Positions 17,239-26,422 of a stretch of DNA of 64,000 bases are shown piece after piece. A program made the position numbers and the translations under genes. The notes beneath the pieces are model-generated. The model was given only the letters and a program-made list of their open reading frames with translations. It had not been told where the DNA came from and made no database searches. Origin of the DNA: Paenibacillus sp. FSL R5-0912. GTDB lineage: Bacteria; Bacillota; Bacilli; Paenibacillales; Paenibacillaceae. The stretch spans positions 1,488,001-1,552,000 of the forward strand of contig NZ_CP009282.1 in assembly GCF_000758605.1 (NCBI RefSeq). The letters are read 5' to 3'. Positions within the stretch are counted from its first letter, which is position 1, and each line of letters opens with the position of its first letter.

Positions 17239-17700
17239 GTGTTGAAATTTCGTTTTGAACGGGCAGGGCTTGAGGATGTGGAGGAGCTTGCTCCACTATT
17301 CGATGAATATCGCAGCTATTACGGCCAAGCCTCTGACCTGGAAGCAGCACGGGAATTTCTGAAGGAGAGGCTGTCCAATGAGGAATCTGTAATTTTTATA
17401 GCAGCAGCCGGTGAGGGTGCGGACAAGCGGACGTATGGAATGGCGCAGCTGTACCCTTCCTTCTCCTCCATTACAGTTCAGCCCGTATGGATTCTGAACG
17501 ATCTGTTTGTGACGTCGGAGCAGCGCGGGCATGGACTTGGCTCACTGCTGCTTGAAGGCGTGCGCGGATTTGCGCAGGGTACTGGTGCGAAGGGACTGAC
17601 GCTTTCAACGATGACGCATAATACCGGCGCACAGCGTCTGTATGAAGCCCAAGGCTACATCCGGGATGATAGCTTTTTCACTTATCATTTATATTTCTAA
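17239..17700 (+). CDS. GNAT family N-acetyltransferase
   Basis: 153 residues, GTG start after GAAGGAGGGAAG. The GNAT acetyl-CoA-binding loop is SEQRGHGLGSLLLEG (about residues 93-107), and the C-terminal TMTHNTGAQRLYEAQGYIRDD is typical of the RimI-like/general GNAT fold. The acceptor substrate is not predictable. It lies between the YfcE-like phosphodiesterase and a HAD phosphatase, each with its own ribosome site and short gaps (29 and 22 nt), which suggests co-transcription. Confidence 0.88.
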   Translation: MLKFRFERAGLEDVEELAPLFDEYRSYYGQASDLEAAREFLKERLSNEESVIFIAAAGEGADKRTYGMAQLYPSFSSITVQPVWILNDLFVTSEQRGHGLGSLLLEGVRGFAQGTGAKGLTLSTMTHNTGAQRLYEAQGYIRDDSFFTYHLYF

Positions 17701-17722
17701 AGATATAGTTAGGGGAGTTTAC

Positions 17723-18433
17723 GTGGAGACAAGCAATAAGCTGGCCGTGTTTTTTGATCTGGATGATACGTTGTACGACCATTTGGTGCCTTTCCGGGAA
17801 GCGGTGCGCGAGGTGCTGGCGCCAGATGAAGACAAGCTGGATTATGCGGAGCTGTTCTACACCGTACGGCATCACAGTGACCTGCTGTGGCCGAAATATC
17901 TGCGCGGGGAGCTTGAACTGGAGGAGACCCGGGTGATGCGGCTGGAGCTGGCTTTTGCCGAATATGGCCTGCCCTTGAACCGGGAGCAGGCAGCCAGAGT
18001 TCAGGCCTCCTATATTGCCCGCCAGTACACGATCGAGATGATCGAAGGCGTGGCGGAGCAGCTTAAGCGCTTCATTGCCCTGGGTCATCCGGTAGGCATT
18101 ATCACCAACGGCCCGCTGGAGCACCAGATGGGCAAGCTGCGCGGGCTGGGTATAGATAAGATCATTCCGCAGGAGATGATCTTCATCTCGGATGCTGTCG
18201 GCCTGGCTAAGCCCGACCCGGCCATCTTCGCCCATGTTAATAAGATGACGGGAACTGCACCTGAGAACAGCCTCTATGTAGGCGATACATGGGCTAACGA
18301 TGTGGTTGGTGCGCTTGCGGCAGGCTGGAAGGTATGCTGGTACAACCCGCGCGGCCGGCAGCCGGGTGGGGATCACACGCCAAGCTATATTTTCACCAAT
18401 TATAAGGAGTTCAGCGAGCTGCCGCTGGTATGA
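17723..18433 (+). CDS. HAD superfamily hydrolase (YfnB/YjjG-like)
   Basis: 236 residues from GTG at 17723 (AGGGGAG five nt upstream). HAD motif I is FFDLDDTLYD (nucleophile and acid/base Asp), motif II GIITNGP, motif III Lys in LAKPDPAIF, motif IV YVGDTWANDVVGA. A helical C1 cap sits between motifs I and II. The family dephosphorylates nucleotides or small phosphoesters; pyrimidine 5'-nucleotidase (YjjG) is the nearest well-known relative in architecture, but specificity is open. Confidence 0.9.
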   Translation: METSNKLAVFFDLDDTLYDHLVPFREAVREVLAPDEDKLDYAELFYTVRHHSDLLWPKYLRGELELEETRVMRLELAFAEYGLPLNREQAARVQASYIARQYTIEMIEGVAEQLKRFIALGHPVGIITNGPLEHQMGKLRGLGIDKIIPQEMIFISDAVGLAKPDPAIFAHVNKMTGTAPENSLYVGDTWANDVVGALAAGWKVCWYNPRGRQPGGDHTPSYIFTNYKEFSELPLV

Positions 18434-18435
18434 CA

Positions 18436-18474
18436 AAAAGGTGCCCTCCCCCAAAGGAAGGCACCTTTTCTGCT
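18436..18474. terminator. Bidirectional terminator
   Basis: AAAAAGGTGCC and GGCACCTTTTCTG form the stem between the convergent HAD hydrolase and apbE genes. Confidence 0.8.
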
Positions 18475-18508
18475 TACATACGATGCTGTACATCCACACT
18501 GCGCGGTA

Positions 18509-19624
18509 TTAATCAGCGAAGCTGTACGTAGGATCGGTCAGATTCAGCCGTTCTCTCAGCGAAGAGGTGGCATGAATCTTATTGTCGTCTGTGATGAAGA
18601 AGGCATCGATCTTCTCCGGGAGTGCTTCAAGATACTTCATGCCGTCTTCGAGACCCATCAGGAATACACCGGTTGACAAGGCATCCGCATCTGTTGCGTT
18701 CGGACTCATAATGGTAATGCTCTTCAGCCCGTTCTGGGAAGGGAAGCCCGTACGCGGGTCAAGAATATGATGGTAACGCACACCGTCCTGCATGAAGAAG
18801 CGTTCGTATACCCCGGATGCGTCAATAACCTCGTCCGAGATTTTGATGGTACCCAGCTGGGTACCTCGGCTCTGATCGGGGTCCTGCAGGCCGATATTCC
18901 AAGGCGAGCCGTTCGGCTTGTTGCCAAGCGCAATAATACTGCTGCCGCCGAGATTGATCATCGCACTGTCCAGGCCTTGCGCCTTGAGGTAGTCGGCGAT
19001 CCGGTCAGCGGCATACCCTTTGCCGATCCCGCCCATATCCAGTACCATGCCTTCTTTAGCCAGCTTGACCGTCTTCGCGGCATCATCCACAATAACATCC
19101 TTGTAATTGGTCAGGCTGCGGGCTTTATCAATCGCTGCCTGATCGGGAACATGCTCTCCGCCTTCACCGATTGCCCAGAGGTCAACGAGCGGTCCAACAG
19201 TCGGATCATATAGCCCGTCCATTTCTTCGGCATATTTGAGGGAAAGCTTCACGATATCCAGCGTTTCGTCGGATACGGCTACGGCTTCTTTACCGGCTGC
19301 CTGATTCACAGCGTATAATTCCCCATTCTCCTTGGTGCGGCTGAACTCGATGTCCATCCGTTCCAGCATCGCCTGAATATCATCCATATTCTTCTGCTCT
19401 ACAGTATTACCGAAGACCTTGATATTCACGACCGTATCATAAATATAAAACGTCTGTTCCAGGGACTTCGTATCGCCATCCTTCGTGACCGTTGCACCGC
19501 CGGGGGGTTCAGTAGTCGTGCTGTCTTTTCCATTGTTGCCCACCAATAGCCAGATGCCCACAGCTGCGACGATAACAATGACGAGAGCAGCCAGAATAAC
19601 GCCAGATTTCTTGTTCTTAAACAT
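18509..19624 (-). CDS. apbE: FAD:protein FMN transferase (ApbE)
   Basis: 371 residues. It attaches FMN covalently to Thr/Ser of flavoproteins outside the membrane, using FAD and Mg2+. A single N-terminal TM helix (about 9-28) anchors it; no lipobox Cys follows, unlike many ApbE lipoproteins. Motifs: FSRTKENGELYAVN, GLYDPTVGPLVDLW, DMGGIGKGYAADRI, and the late HHILDPRTGFPS and NATDADALSTGVFLMG with conserved Asp and Thr. The likely targets, such as RnfG/NqrC-like or FMN-bind proteins, are not in this window. Confidence 0.94.
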   Translation of the reverse strand: MFKNKKSGVILAALVIVIVAAVGIWLLVGNNGKDSTTTEPPGGATVTKDGDTKSLEQTFYIYDTVVNIKVFGNTVEQKNMDDIQAMLERMDIEFSRTKENGELYAVNQAAGKEAVAVSDETLDIVKLSLKYAEEMDGLYDPTVGPLVDLWAIGEGGEHVPDQAAIDKARSLTNYKDVIVDDAAKTVKLAKEGMVLDMGGIGKGYAADRIADYLKAQGLDSAMINLGGSSIIALGNKPNGSPWNIGLQDPDQSRGTQLGTIKISDEVIDASGVYERFFMQDGVRYHHILDPRTGFPSQNGLKSITIMSPNATDADALSTGVFLMGLEDGMKYLEALPEKIDAFFITDDNKIHATSSLRERLNLTDPTYSFAD

Positions 19625-19806
19625 ATTCCACCATCCATAAAGTTAGTTTCTTGATCACATCTTTATTATCATACCCCAGAAAGAATGGCAAGGGATACTA
19701 ATTTCATGACATTTTGTGCAGAAGAGCAGCTTGCAGAACGGAAGCGGATTGAAACTTTTATCAAAAAGTTGTCTTCTTGCCGGTGACATGATAAATTGAT
19801 TGTGAC

Positions 19807-19817
19807 TTGGTGACCAA
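19807..19817. promoter_or_regulatory. Palindromic operator candidate upstream of the TetR gene
   Basis: TTGGTGACCAA is a perfect 11-nt palindrome about 50 nt before the tetR start, overlapping a weak TTGTGA/TAAAAT promoter-like arrangement. A partial second site, TGGTC, lies at about 19838. It could be an autoregulatory TetR operator; apbE is divergent on the other side. Confidence 0.35.
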
Positions 19818-19868
19818 AAATAAAATTTAGTCAATTTATGGTCGTACAGGAAGAAGGGAGTTTTACCT

Positions 19869-20441
19869 ATGTCCATTGACCGCAAGGCGTTGATCCTGCA
19901 GGCAGCGACCCTGTCCTTTGTACAATTTGGCTATAAAGCTACGACTATGGATCAGGTATCCAGAATCGCTAATGTGGGCAAAGGCACAATCTATACTTTT
20001 TTCAAAACCAAAGAAGAGCTGTTTGAGGAAATTCTGGACAAGGCTTCGCAGGAATTAATGTCGGTGATGAACCGTGTAGCGGCGGAACAAACGACCTTTG
20101 TGCATAACTTGCTTAATCTGCTGGACTCCATTCTGGAATTCCGGTCCGATCATGAGCTATTTGTGAAGCTCGCCCAGGAGGTGCGGGACATCGGGACAGC
20201 CCAGGCGCTGGAAGGGGTTAAGCGGATGGAGGCATACGCGCTTGATTTCTTGAAACAGCAGATTGAGGAAGCCATCGGCAGCGGTGAGGTGAAGCCCTGC
20301 GATTCCAGTGTTGCGGCATTTATGATTCTGCGAATGTACCTGGCGCTCACCACGGAATGGAACAAATCCCATGAGCCGCTGGACAAAAACAAGATTAAAG
20401 AGCATATGATCCTGTTCATTTCGACGGGGATTCTGCTATAG
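19869..20441 (+). CDS. TetR/AcrR family transcriptional regulator
   Basis: 190 residues. N-terminal HTH: ILQAATLSFVQFGYKATTMDQVSRIANVGKGTIYTFFKTKEELF (about 9-52), the standard TetR DNA-binding domain. The C-terminal ligand domain has no recognisable specificity; its end DKNKIKEHMILFISTGIL suggests the Bacillus YhgD/FadR-like branch. AGAAGGGAG precedes the ATG. The neighbours are apbE (divergent) and an SGNH hydrolase (downstream, same strand). Effector and targets unknown. Confidence 0.9.
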   Translation: MSIDRKALILQAATLSFVQFGYKATTMDQVSRIANVGKGTIYTFFKTKEELFEEILDKASQELMSVMNRVAAEQTTFVHNLLNLLDSILEFRSDHELFVKLAQEVRDIGTAQALEGVKRMEAYALDFLKQQIEEAIGSGEVKPCDSSVAAFMILRMYLALTTEWNKSHEPLDKNKIKEHMILFISTGILL

Positions 20442-20531
20442 TGTGGGTGGGCTTTTCCCGGATGAGGGGAGTCCGCCCCACGTCTATAATGAGAGCGTCT
20501 TCATATATACCGGAAAGCGAGGCTGATCCAA

Positions 20532-22283
20532 GTGAAGGGCAATAACAATGATTCTACCGGCGGCAGAATGGAAGGTCCGGCGGCACCCAAAGATCCGGAG
20601 GACAGAAGAGGCGGCTTCTTCGTAATGTTCGAAACAGCGATAGAGGCGACAGCCAGAGCGGAGGGCAGTCCATCCCAGGAAGTGTATCTGGAAGGCAATT
20701 ATCTGACGGATAAGGCAAGATACATAGGCGGGATTACGGATGAGGGGATGCTGGCGCTTCTGACCACCTGGGCCGGGTTCCGTGAGCTGGTGCATAGCAT
20801 CGGGGTGTCCGTGAAGACCGGGACAGGCAGTGAAGGGGGAAAGGTCTCCTTTCTTATGCAGAACTGGGGCGGAAGCAGCAAGTATGAGACAGGAACGCAG
20901 CTGCGTGTCCCCTGTCCGGGGGACGGGACGGAGGTATTGCTGAAGCTGGAGGAGGCCATGTGGTCCGGGGACGATATAAGTCCCGGTAAATTCGCTTTTG
21001 AATTTAGCCGTGAAGGAGAGCTGGCAACGGCGAGTATTATTTTCTATTTGAATGACGGCTATACTGCGCCTGAAGTTGCAATGGAAGCTCCGGTTGCCTT
21101 CGGTTCGCTCGAATACCGCGCAATGATTGCTAAATCTCTGCTGCATTCGGGCAATAATTACCGGCTCAGAACAGCTATAGACAAAGCAATTAAGGGTGAG
21201 GATGTCACTATTGCTTATATTGGAGGGTCCATCACCCAAGGTGCAGGGGCTAAGCCGATCCACACCGGTTGTTATGCCTACCAGTCTTATTTGCAGTTCA
21301 AGGAGCTGTTCGGTAAGGACGGTGGAGAGAATATCCATTATGTGAAAGCCGGAGTGGGCGGGACGCCTTCTGAGCTTGGAGTGATCCGTTATGAAAGAGA
21401 TATTCTGCGGGAGGGTGCGGTAACGCCGGATATTGTGGTGGTGGAATTTGCAGTGAATGACGAGGGCGATGAAACGAAGGGCAATTGCTTCGAGAGCCTT
21501 TGTCTAAAAATTCTGTCTGATCCGGCCCGGCCTGCCGTGATTCTGCTGTTCAGTGTGTTTGTGAATGACTGGAACCTTCAGGAACGGCTCGCTCCTGTGG
21601 GCAGGCACTATAACCTCCCGATGGTCAGCATCAAAGATGCGGTAACCGGACAGTTCCGTTTGAGCAAGACTGAGGGGAATGTCATATCGAAACGGCAATT
21701 TTTCTACGATATTTATCATCCTGCGAATGACGGGCACCGGGTTATGGCTGACTGTCTGGGTTATTTATTCTCCGAGACCTGCCGGTCGCTCCGGGACGAA
21801 GAGGATATTACAACCGCTAAACGGCCGGTTCTCGGAAATGATTACGCGAATATACGGCTGCTAGACCGCAAGAGCCTGAGCGATCTCAGCGATGTCCGGG
21901 TGGAAGCTGGCGGCTTCAGGGCAACCGACACGGATTTGCAGCGGGTAGAGCTAGATGCCGATCCCTTCGGCACCCCGGAATTTCCGCATAACTGGCAGCA
22001 TACGGCAGCATCCGGTGAGGAAGGCTTCAGGCTGACCATCACCAGCAGCAATCTGATCCTCGTATACAAGGATTCGGGCAGCCCTGATTTTGGCAGAGCA
22101 GATATCTTCGTCGATGGCAGCCTTGTACTGACTGCTGATCCGCATGTGAACAGCTGGACGCACTGTAATCCGGTCATTCTGTACCAGAATGAGCAGAGTC
22201 AGGAGCATGTCATTGAGATCCGCATGGCGCCGGAAGATAAGGACAAATGCTTTACGGTACTGGGCTTCGGTTATACTGCTTGA
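20532..22283 (+). CDS. SGNH/GDSL hydrolase, probable carbohydrate esterase
   Basis: 583 residues, GTG start. There are three parts: an N-terminal beta-rich domain (about 1-200, not recognised, possibly jelly-roll), a central SGNH hydrolase (about 215-425), and a C-terminal domain (about 440-583). Catalytic features: Ser233 in IGGSITQG, GVGGT block, EFAVNDEGD (Asn oxyanion), and DIYH at 393-396 followed by PANDGH. The architecture resembles carbohydrate deacetylases, but no signal peptide is seen, so it probably acts in the cytoplasm on imported oligosaccharides. Ribosome site weak (GCGAGG). Confidence 0.85.
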   Translation: MKGNNNDSTGGRMEGPAAPKDPEDRRGGFFVMFETAIEATARAEGSPSQEVYLEGNYLTDKARYIGGITDEGMLALLTTWAGFRELVHSIGVSVKTGTGSEGGKVSFLMQNWGGSSKYETGTQLRVPCPGDGTEVLLKLEEAMWSGDDISPGKFAFEFSREGELATASIIFYLNDGYTAPEVAMEAPVAFGSLEYRAMIAKSLLHSGNNYRLRTAIDKAIKGEDVTIAYIGGSITQGAGAKPIHTGCYAYQSYLQFKELFGKDGGENIHYVKAGVGGTPSELGVIRYERDILREGAVTPDIVVVEFAVNDEGDETKGNCFESLCLKILSDPARPAVILLFSVFVNDWNLQERLAPVGRHYNLPMVSIKDAVTGQFRLSKTEGNVISKRQFFYDIYHPANDGHRVMADCLGYLFSETCRSLRDEEDITTAKRPVLGNDYANIRLLDRKSLSDLSDVRVEAGGFRATDTDLQRVELDADPFGTPEFPHNWQHTAASGEEGFRLTITSSNLILVYKDSGSPDFGRADIFVDGSLVLTADPHVNSWTHCNPVILYQNEQSQEHVIEIRMAPEDKDKCFTVLGFGYTA

Positions 22284-22754
22284 TGGTTTAAGAACCAGCA
22301 CACAACAGGACTGAAGAAGTGAGTTCATTCAGACAATGCAGCGACTTATGTATTCAGTCCATGTGGAAATTGAGTGATAGTTGTATTATGTACAATTAAA
22401 ACCTGCGAAAAGGGTTGCTGCCTTCTTATAACTGCAGTTTGTACAACTAAATCCGCCCGAATCGGACAGAACCCTCTACAACCGGCATTTTAATTGTACG
22501 AAATACAACTAAACGGAGAATGGGGTGTAAATTAGACGATTTAGTTGTATAAAGTACAATTAAGCATGCCGGATATCCCATATTCCGTTCACTGCAAAGG
22601 TACGTAGGGGATTTTGGAACTGTAGGAGCGATAGCGGACGCCTTTGTCACCGGATTCCCACCGCGAACAGCGGTACAATTCATTCACCGCAGCTACTTCC
22701 TCGCTTAAATGGGGGAATCTTTAGTTCAATCTATATAGGTTAAATCTGGCGCTG
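22284..22754. other. Intergenic region built largely of a dispersed repeat
   Basis: About 470 nt without a convincing gene (a 78-codon minus-strand frame spans the repeats but has no ribosome site). Four copies of a repeat related to TTGTATTWTGTACAATTAA fall at 22376-22563. Confidence 0.55.
22376..22563. repeat. Four phased copies of a TTGTA...TACAATTAA repeat
   Basis: Copies near 22379 (TTGTATTATGTACAATTAAA), 22431 (CTGCAGTTTGTACAACTAAA), 22487 (opposite orientation, TTAATTGTACGAAATACAACT) and 22540 (TTAGTTGTATAAAGTACAA). Spacing is 52-56 nt. Two further copies with the same spacing occur at 41218-41298. Confidence 0.7.
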
Positions 22755-23687
22755 CTAGTCCAGCATAAATTCCCTGTATTTATCCTTACGGGGGTTAAGT
22801 ACGAAGAGAATTCCGCTGGCATAGCCCGAGACGGCATTGAAATTCCGCTTGAGGGTAGCTTTGCCGGTTAAATAGGTCAGTGTCCACAGCAAAGCGGCAT
22901 AATTCTTCACCGGTGCCTTGCGCAGATTAAGCAAATAATAATGATTTACTGCAGTAGCCCGGGCCACCCGGCCAGCCTTGTCGCGGGAGCTGGGAGATTC
23001 ATGATGCATGATCTTCATCTCCGGGTTGATGACAAGCTTGCCGTATCTGCTGGCCAGATGGCACATATAGATATCGTCAGCCACCGCATAGCTGGTCATC
23101 CAGGGGTAAGGCTTCATATCCTGCAGCGCCGACGTCCGGAAGGACATATTGCAGCCATGGAAGAAATCCGTCTCAAAAATATTCTCGGTCTCCCCCCACA
23201 GCAGCAGGGAGCCTGCCAGTGTGCTTGCCGACAGCCGGCCGGGTGAAGCCGACATCTGGCAGGTCAGCCTGCCGAGCAGTTTGCCGGACTTGCTGCTGGA
23301 GAGGCCCTTGGCGATGCCGCCAACTCCGGCAATGGACGGGTCCGAAGCGTAAGTGTCCAGCATCCGGCGGATGTAGAGCGGATCATCCAGCTCGGCATCG
23401 TCATCGAAGCTGAGCAGAATTTCACCGTCGATAAGACCCAGGGCTTCATAGCGGGAGAGCCAGACGCCGGGTTTGGTTTTGCGGTAATAGCGCAGCTCGG
23501 CTTGAGGCATACGGCCCAGTACCTTGCGGAAATACTCCAGCACTTTCTCCTCAATCTCGCCGTCATCCACAATCAGCAGTTCAATTGAAACATCCTCCAG
23601 CTCTGTCTGCCTGCCGATGGATTCAATGCACAGGGTCAGATCGCTGATCCGGTTGCGTGTAGGAATTACTATAGACAGATCATGCAT
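22755..23687 (-). CDS. Glycosyltransferase family 2
   Basis: 310 residues. The GT-A fold starts SIVIPTRNRISDLTLCIESI. The nucleotide-sugar/metal site is SFDDDAELDDP (DxD-like), followed by NISFRTSAL-like GCNMSFRTSALQDMKPYP and ADDIYMCHLASRYG. No predicted TM helix at the N-terminus, so it is a soluble or peripheral enzyme acting on a lipid-linked or surface glycan acceptor. It is divergent from a GT4 glycosyltransferase, 259 nt away, so both may serve the same envelope glycan. Donor and acceptor unknown. Confidence 0.9.
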   Translation of the reverse strand: MHDLSIVIPTRNRISDLTLCIESIGRQTELEDVSIELLIVDDGEIEEKVLEYFRKVLGRMPQAELRYYRKTKPGVWLSRYEALGLIDGEILLSFDDDAELDDPLYIRRMLDTYASDPSIAGVGGIAKGLSSSKSGKLLGRLTCQMSASPGRLSASTLAGSLLLWGETENIFETDFFHGCNMSFRTSALQDMKPYPWMTSYAVADDIYMCHLASRYGKLVINPEMKIMHHESPSSRDKAGRVARATAVNHYYLLNLRKAPVKNYAALLWTLTYLTGKATLKRNFNAVSGYASGILFVLNPRKDKYREFMLD

Positions 23688-23946
23688 ACCGCTGACTCCT
23701 CCCGGGACGTCCTAGACCGTCCGCTTTAATTTTAGATTACAATGCACCGAAAGTACGTGTTGATCTAATTTTACTCCCCCTTTTGTAGGCCGTATATACC
23801 ACTTTGGTTTACTTTTATTTAGTACAGTTGCGCTTATAATAGAATTAATTTCAGAATGTATATGCTTTCAAAACCTAAGCGGATGCTTCCGAAATGAGCT
23901 CTGTTCGAGTTATACAGGGTGTGAAAAAATTTTAGGAGGGGACGTT

Positions 23947-25230
23947 ATGCATGTCGGGATCTTTATGCATACCAATTACTTTGAAGATTTCTTCGTAAAG
24001 GGTCTGGGTCTCAGTGAAGAGGAATATGTACATTCGTATCATAACGATTTTTCTTTCGACTATGCGCGTCTTCTGCAAACCAAGGGGATCCGCACGACCA
24101 TTTATAATTTCACCAGAATTGGGAGTGAGGTCCGCACCTATCAGCACGGAATCGTGGATTGTACGATTAAGTTTATCCCGGTGGGCATGCTGTATAAATG
24201 GTATTCCGTCATTCCCTTGTCCCACCGGACACCGATCGGCAAATTCGTATCACAATATATATCCACGATTCAGAGAGACCTGTGTGATATTCTGCGGGGA
24301 GACGGAATCAGCCTGATTTATGCCCAGGAATATGCTTCCGGACGGTTTGAGCGGCTGGCTGCCGCTGCGAAGAAGCTGAGCATCCCGATCATTGCCGCTT
24401 ACCACGGGGGCAGCATCCATAAGTGGATTCTGCCGATCAAGAAGCATACGCTTCATAAGGCAGCATTCATGACTACGCTTAACGAAGATGAGCAGAACAG
24501 CATGGTGCGCCACTTTCCGCATCTGGAGGGGCGGATCCGGCTGCTTCCGAATTTCGTGAATTCGGCGATCTTTTACCAGCGGGATAAGGATGAAGCAATA
24601 GCTGCGTTGGGGCTGGACCCCGGCTACAGATATATTATTACCGTTGGACGGCTGTTTGAGCATCAGAAAGGCCATTCGCTGCTGGTGCAGGCCATGGAGC
24701 AGCTGAAGCAGTACCCTGACCTTAGAATATTGGTTGCCGGCGGCGGTCCGGATGAACAGAATCTGAAGAATATGATCCGGGCCAAGGGGCTGGAGGACCG
24801 CTTCATCATGCTCGGTACAATCCGCAACAAGGATATGCTGGCCAGCTATTACAGCGTCTCTGAGCTGTTTGTGCTGCCTTCGCGGTATGAAGGATTGCCG
24901 CTGGTTATCCTGGAAGCGGGGGCCTGCGGTCTTCCAACCGTTGCTTTTAATGTGATGGGGGTCAGAGGTCTGGTACGCCACGGGGAGAGCGGACTGCTCG
25001 CTGAAGGGCTTGATCCGGCTAAACTTGCTGCATCCCTGGATCAGCTGCTCGGCAATCCTGAACTGTGCCGGGAGATGGGGGCAGCAGCGCTGCAGATTGT
25101 CCGCTCTGATTATTCGGAAGAGATTATCGGAGCCAGACTCTACAATCTGCTTCAGGAGAGCTTAGGGCTTGATCCGTCCGCACCGCTCTTTGGTGACGGG
25201 TATGCTCCAGAGTTAACGTCTCCCTTGTAA
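23947..25230 (+). CDS. Glycosyltransferase family 4 (GT1/RfaB-like)
   Basis: 427 residues; ATG after TTAGGAGGGGAC. GT-B fold. The C-terminal donor domain is typical: YIITVGRLFEHQKGHSLLVQAM, RILVAGGGPDEQNLKNM, FIMLGTIRNKDMLASYYSVSELFVLPSRYEGLPLVILEAGACGLP in short segments, with the retaining-GT EX7E pattern E...GLPLVILE. The N-terminal acceptor domain includes IYAQEYASGRFERL. Probably works on cell-surface polysaccharide or glycolipid. It is a single gene opposite the GT2 gene. Confidence 0.92.
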   Translation: MHVGIFMHTNYFEDFFVKGLGLSEEEYVHSYHNDFSFDYARLLQTKGIRTTIYNFTRIGSEVRTYQHGIVDCTIKFIPVGMLYKWYSVIPLSHRTPIGKFVSQYISTIQRDLCDILRGDGISLIYAQEYASGRFERLAAAAKKLSIPIIAAYHGGSIHKWILPIKKHTLHKAAFMTTLNEDEQNSMVRHFPHLEGRIRLLPNFVNSAIFYQRDKDEAIAALGLDPGYRYIITVGRLFEHQKGHSLLVQAMEQLKQYPDLRILVAGGGPDEQNLKNMIRAKGLEDRFIMLGTIRNKDMLASYYSVSELFVLPSRYEGLPLVILEAGACGLPTVAFNVMGVRGLVRHGESGLLAEGLDPAKLAASLDQLLGNPELCREMGAAALQIVRSDYSEEIIGARLYNLLQESLGLDPSAPLFGDGYAPELTSPL

Positions 25231-25603
25231 ACCGCTGTCTTATTGTTGTGCCGTTGTGACTGAGGCCGCGGCTGCTGGAATACGGCCGATGGTCACTCCT
25301 CTAATTGGCGAACCCGTTGCAGATCTGATGCTCTGCGACTACATAGAAGCCGTATAGCTGCTGTATGCCTGCATAGAAGCCGATGGCGGCTATACAGGCA
25401 TACAGCAGCTTGTTGCGGAACGGGGCGATTTTGGGATAGCTGCCGCATATATCAACAGACCCGCCGTAAGCAAGCATCCAATCTGCGGATGGCAGAAAGT
25501 TTGTTTGTAATTTTCGGTTTTTAACTATATAATAGTAAGTGACATGTAAGACTCGTCAATTGTAGTACAGCGTTACATCCAATACATTTCAGGAGGAATT
25601 CCC
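25231..25603. other. Intergenic region with a large hairpin
   Basis: About 370 nt without a gene. It contains CATAGAAGCCG as a direct repeat (25342 and 25372) and a long inverted repeat at 25356-25410. Near the 3' end is an AT-rich stretch with TATAAT (about 25531), the likely promoter of the DsbA-family gene. Confidence 0.5.
25356..25410. repeat. Long inverted repeat (16-bp perfect arms)
   Basis: AGCTGCTGTATGCCTG (25356-25371) pairs perfectly with CAGGCATACAGCAGCT (25395-25410). Further partial pairing (ATAG/CTAT and GCC/GGC) runs into the loop. No T-run follows on either side, so it is not a standard terminator. Confidence 0.8.
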
Positions 25604-26326
25604 ATGAGAATAGATATATGGTCCGATTATGCCTGCCCGTTCTGTTATATCGGCAAAAGACGGCTGGAGCACGCCCTGAGCCAGTTCCCGGACCGTGACA
25701 AAGTGGAGGTCGTATTCCGCAGCTTCCAGCTCGATCCGAATGCGCGCACCGACGAAACGAGAGATATTCACGACATTCTGGCTGCCAAATATGGCATGAC
25801 CCGTGACAAGGCTAAAGCTACGAACGCACAGCTTGCCGAACAAGCGCAGGGTGTGGGTCTTGAGTTCAACTTTGATACGGTCCAGTCGACCAATACGTTT
25901 GACGGTCACCGCTTAAGCCATTTCGCGGGTACAAAGGGTAAAGCCCAGCAAATGACCGAACGGCTGCTGCGCGCGTATTTCACTGACTCGCTGAACCTCG
26001 GTGACCGCAAGGTACTGGCTGAGCTGGCCGCTGAAGTCGGCTTGGATCAGGCTGAAACGGCTGCGGTGCTGGAGAGTGACGCTTATGCTGATCAGGTGAA
26101 TGCAGATATTGATGCAGCCCGGCTGCTGAATATCACCGGCGTGCCGTTCTTCGTCTTCAACAATAAGTATGCGGTGTCCGGCGCGCAGCCGGGTCCGGTA
26201 TTCATCGAAGTCCTGGATACCGTCTGGGCCGAAGAGCAGAATACCCCTGTGCTCCAGGTAGTCGGCAAGCCACAGGCGAAGGCAGAGGATGCTGACGGCT
26301 GTGATGATGGCTCCTGCAGCATCTGA
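25604..26326 (+). CDS. DsbA family oxidoreductase (FrnE-like)
   Basis: 240 residues. Thioredoxin-fold DsbA protein with the CPFC active site near the N-terminus (WSDYACPFCYIGKRRLEHAL), the FrnE-type GVGLEFNFDTVQSTNTFDGHRL and cis-Pro segment ITGVPFFVFNNKYAVSGAQP. No signal peptide, so it is cytoplasmic, as usual for the FrnE/2-hydroxychromene isomerase-like branch. The C-terminus CDDGSCSI adds a second Cys pair, as in other FrnE proteins. Probably a disulfide isomerase or reductase in redox stress. AGGAGG precedes the ATG. Confidence 0.93.
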   Translation: MRIDIWSDYACPFCYIGKRRLEHALSQFPDRDKVEVVFRSFQLDPNARTDETRDIHDILAAKYGMTRDKAKATNAQLAEQAQGVGLEFNFDTVQSTNTFDGHRLSHFAGTKGKAQQMTERLLRAYFTDSLNLGDRKVLAELAAEVGLDQAETAAVLESDAYADQVNADIDAARLLNITGVPFFVFNNKYAVSGAQPGPVFIEVLDTVWAEEQNTPVLQVVGKPQAKAEDADGCDDGSCSI

Positions 26327-26349
26327 TTCCGTTTAGGCAGACTACACAC

Positions 26350-26397
26350 AAATACCCCGCTGTATGGATTTTCTCCATGCAGCGGGGTATTTCTTTT
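26350..26397. terminator. Bidirectional terminator
   Basis: AAATACCCCGCTG (26350-26362) pairs with CAGCGGGGTATTT (26380-26392), then CTTTT; it lies between the convergent DsbA-family and oleate hydratase genes. Confidence 0.85.
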
Positions 26398-26422
26398 ACC
26401 TATTTCGGGCCATATAACAGTA

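Noticed and set aside
22447..22683. 78-codon minus-strand frame in the repeat region
   Set aside because: It spans three repeat copies, has no ribosome site and a non-protein-like sequence.
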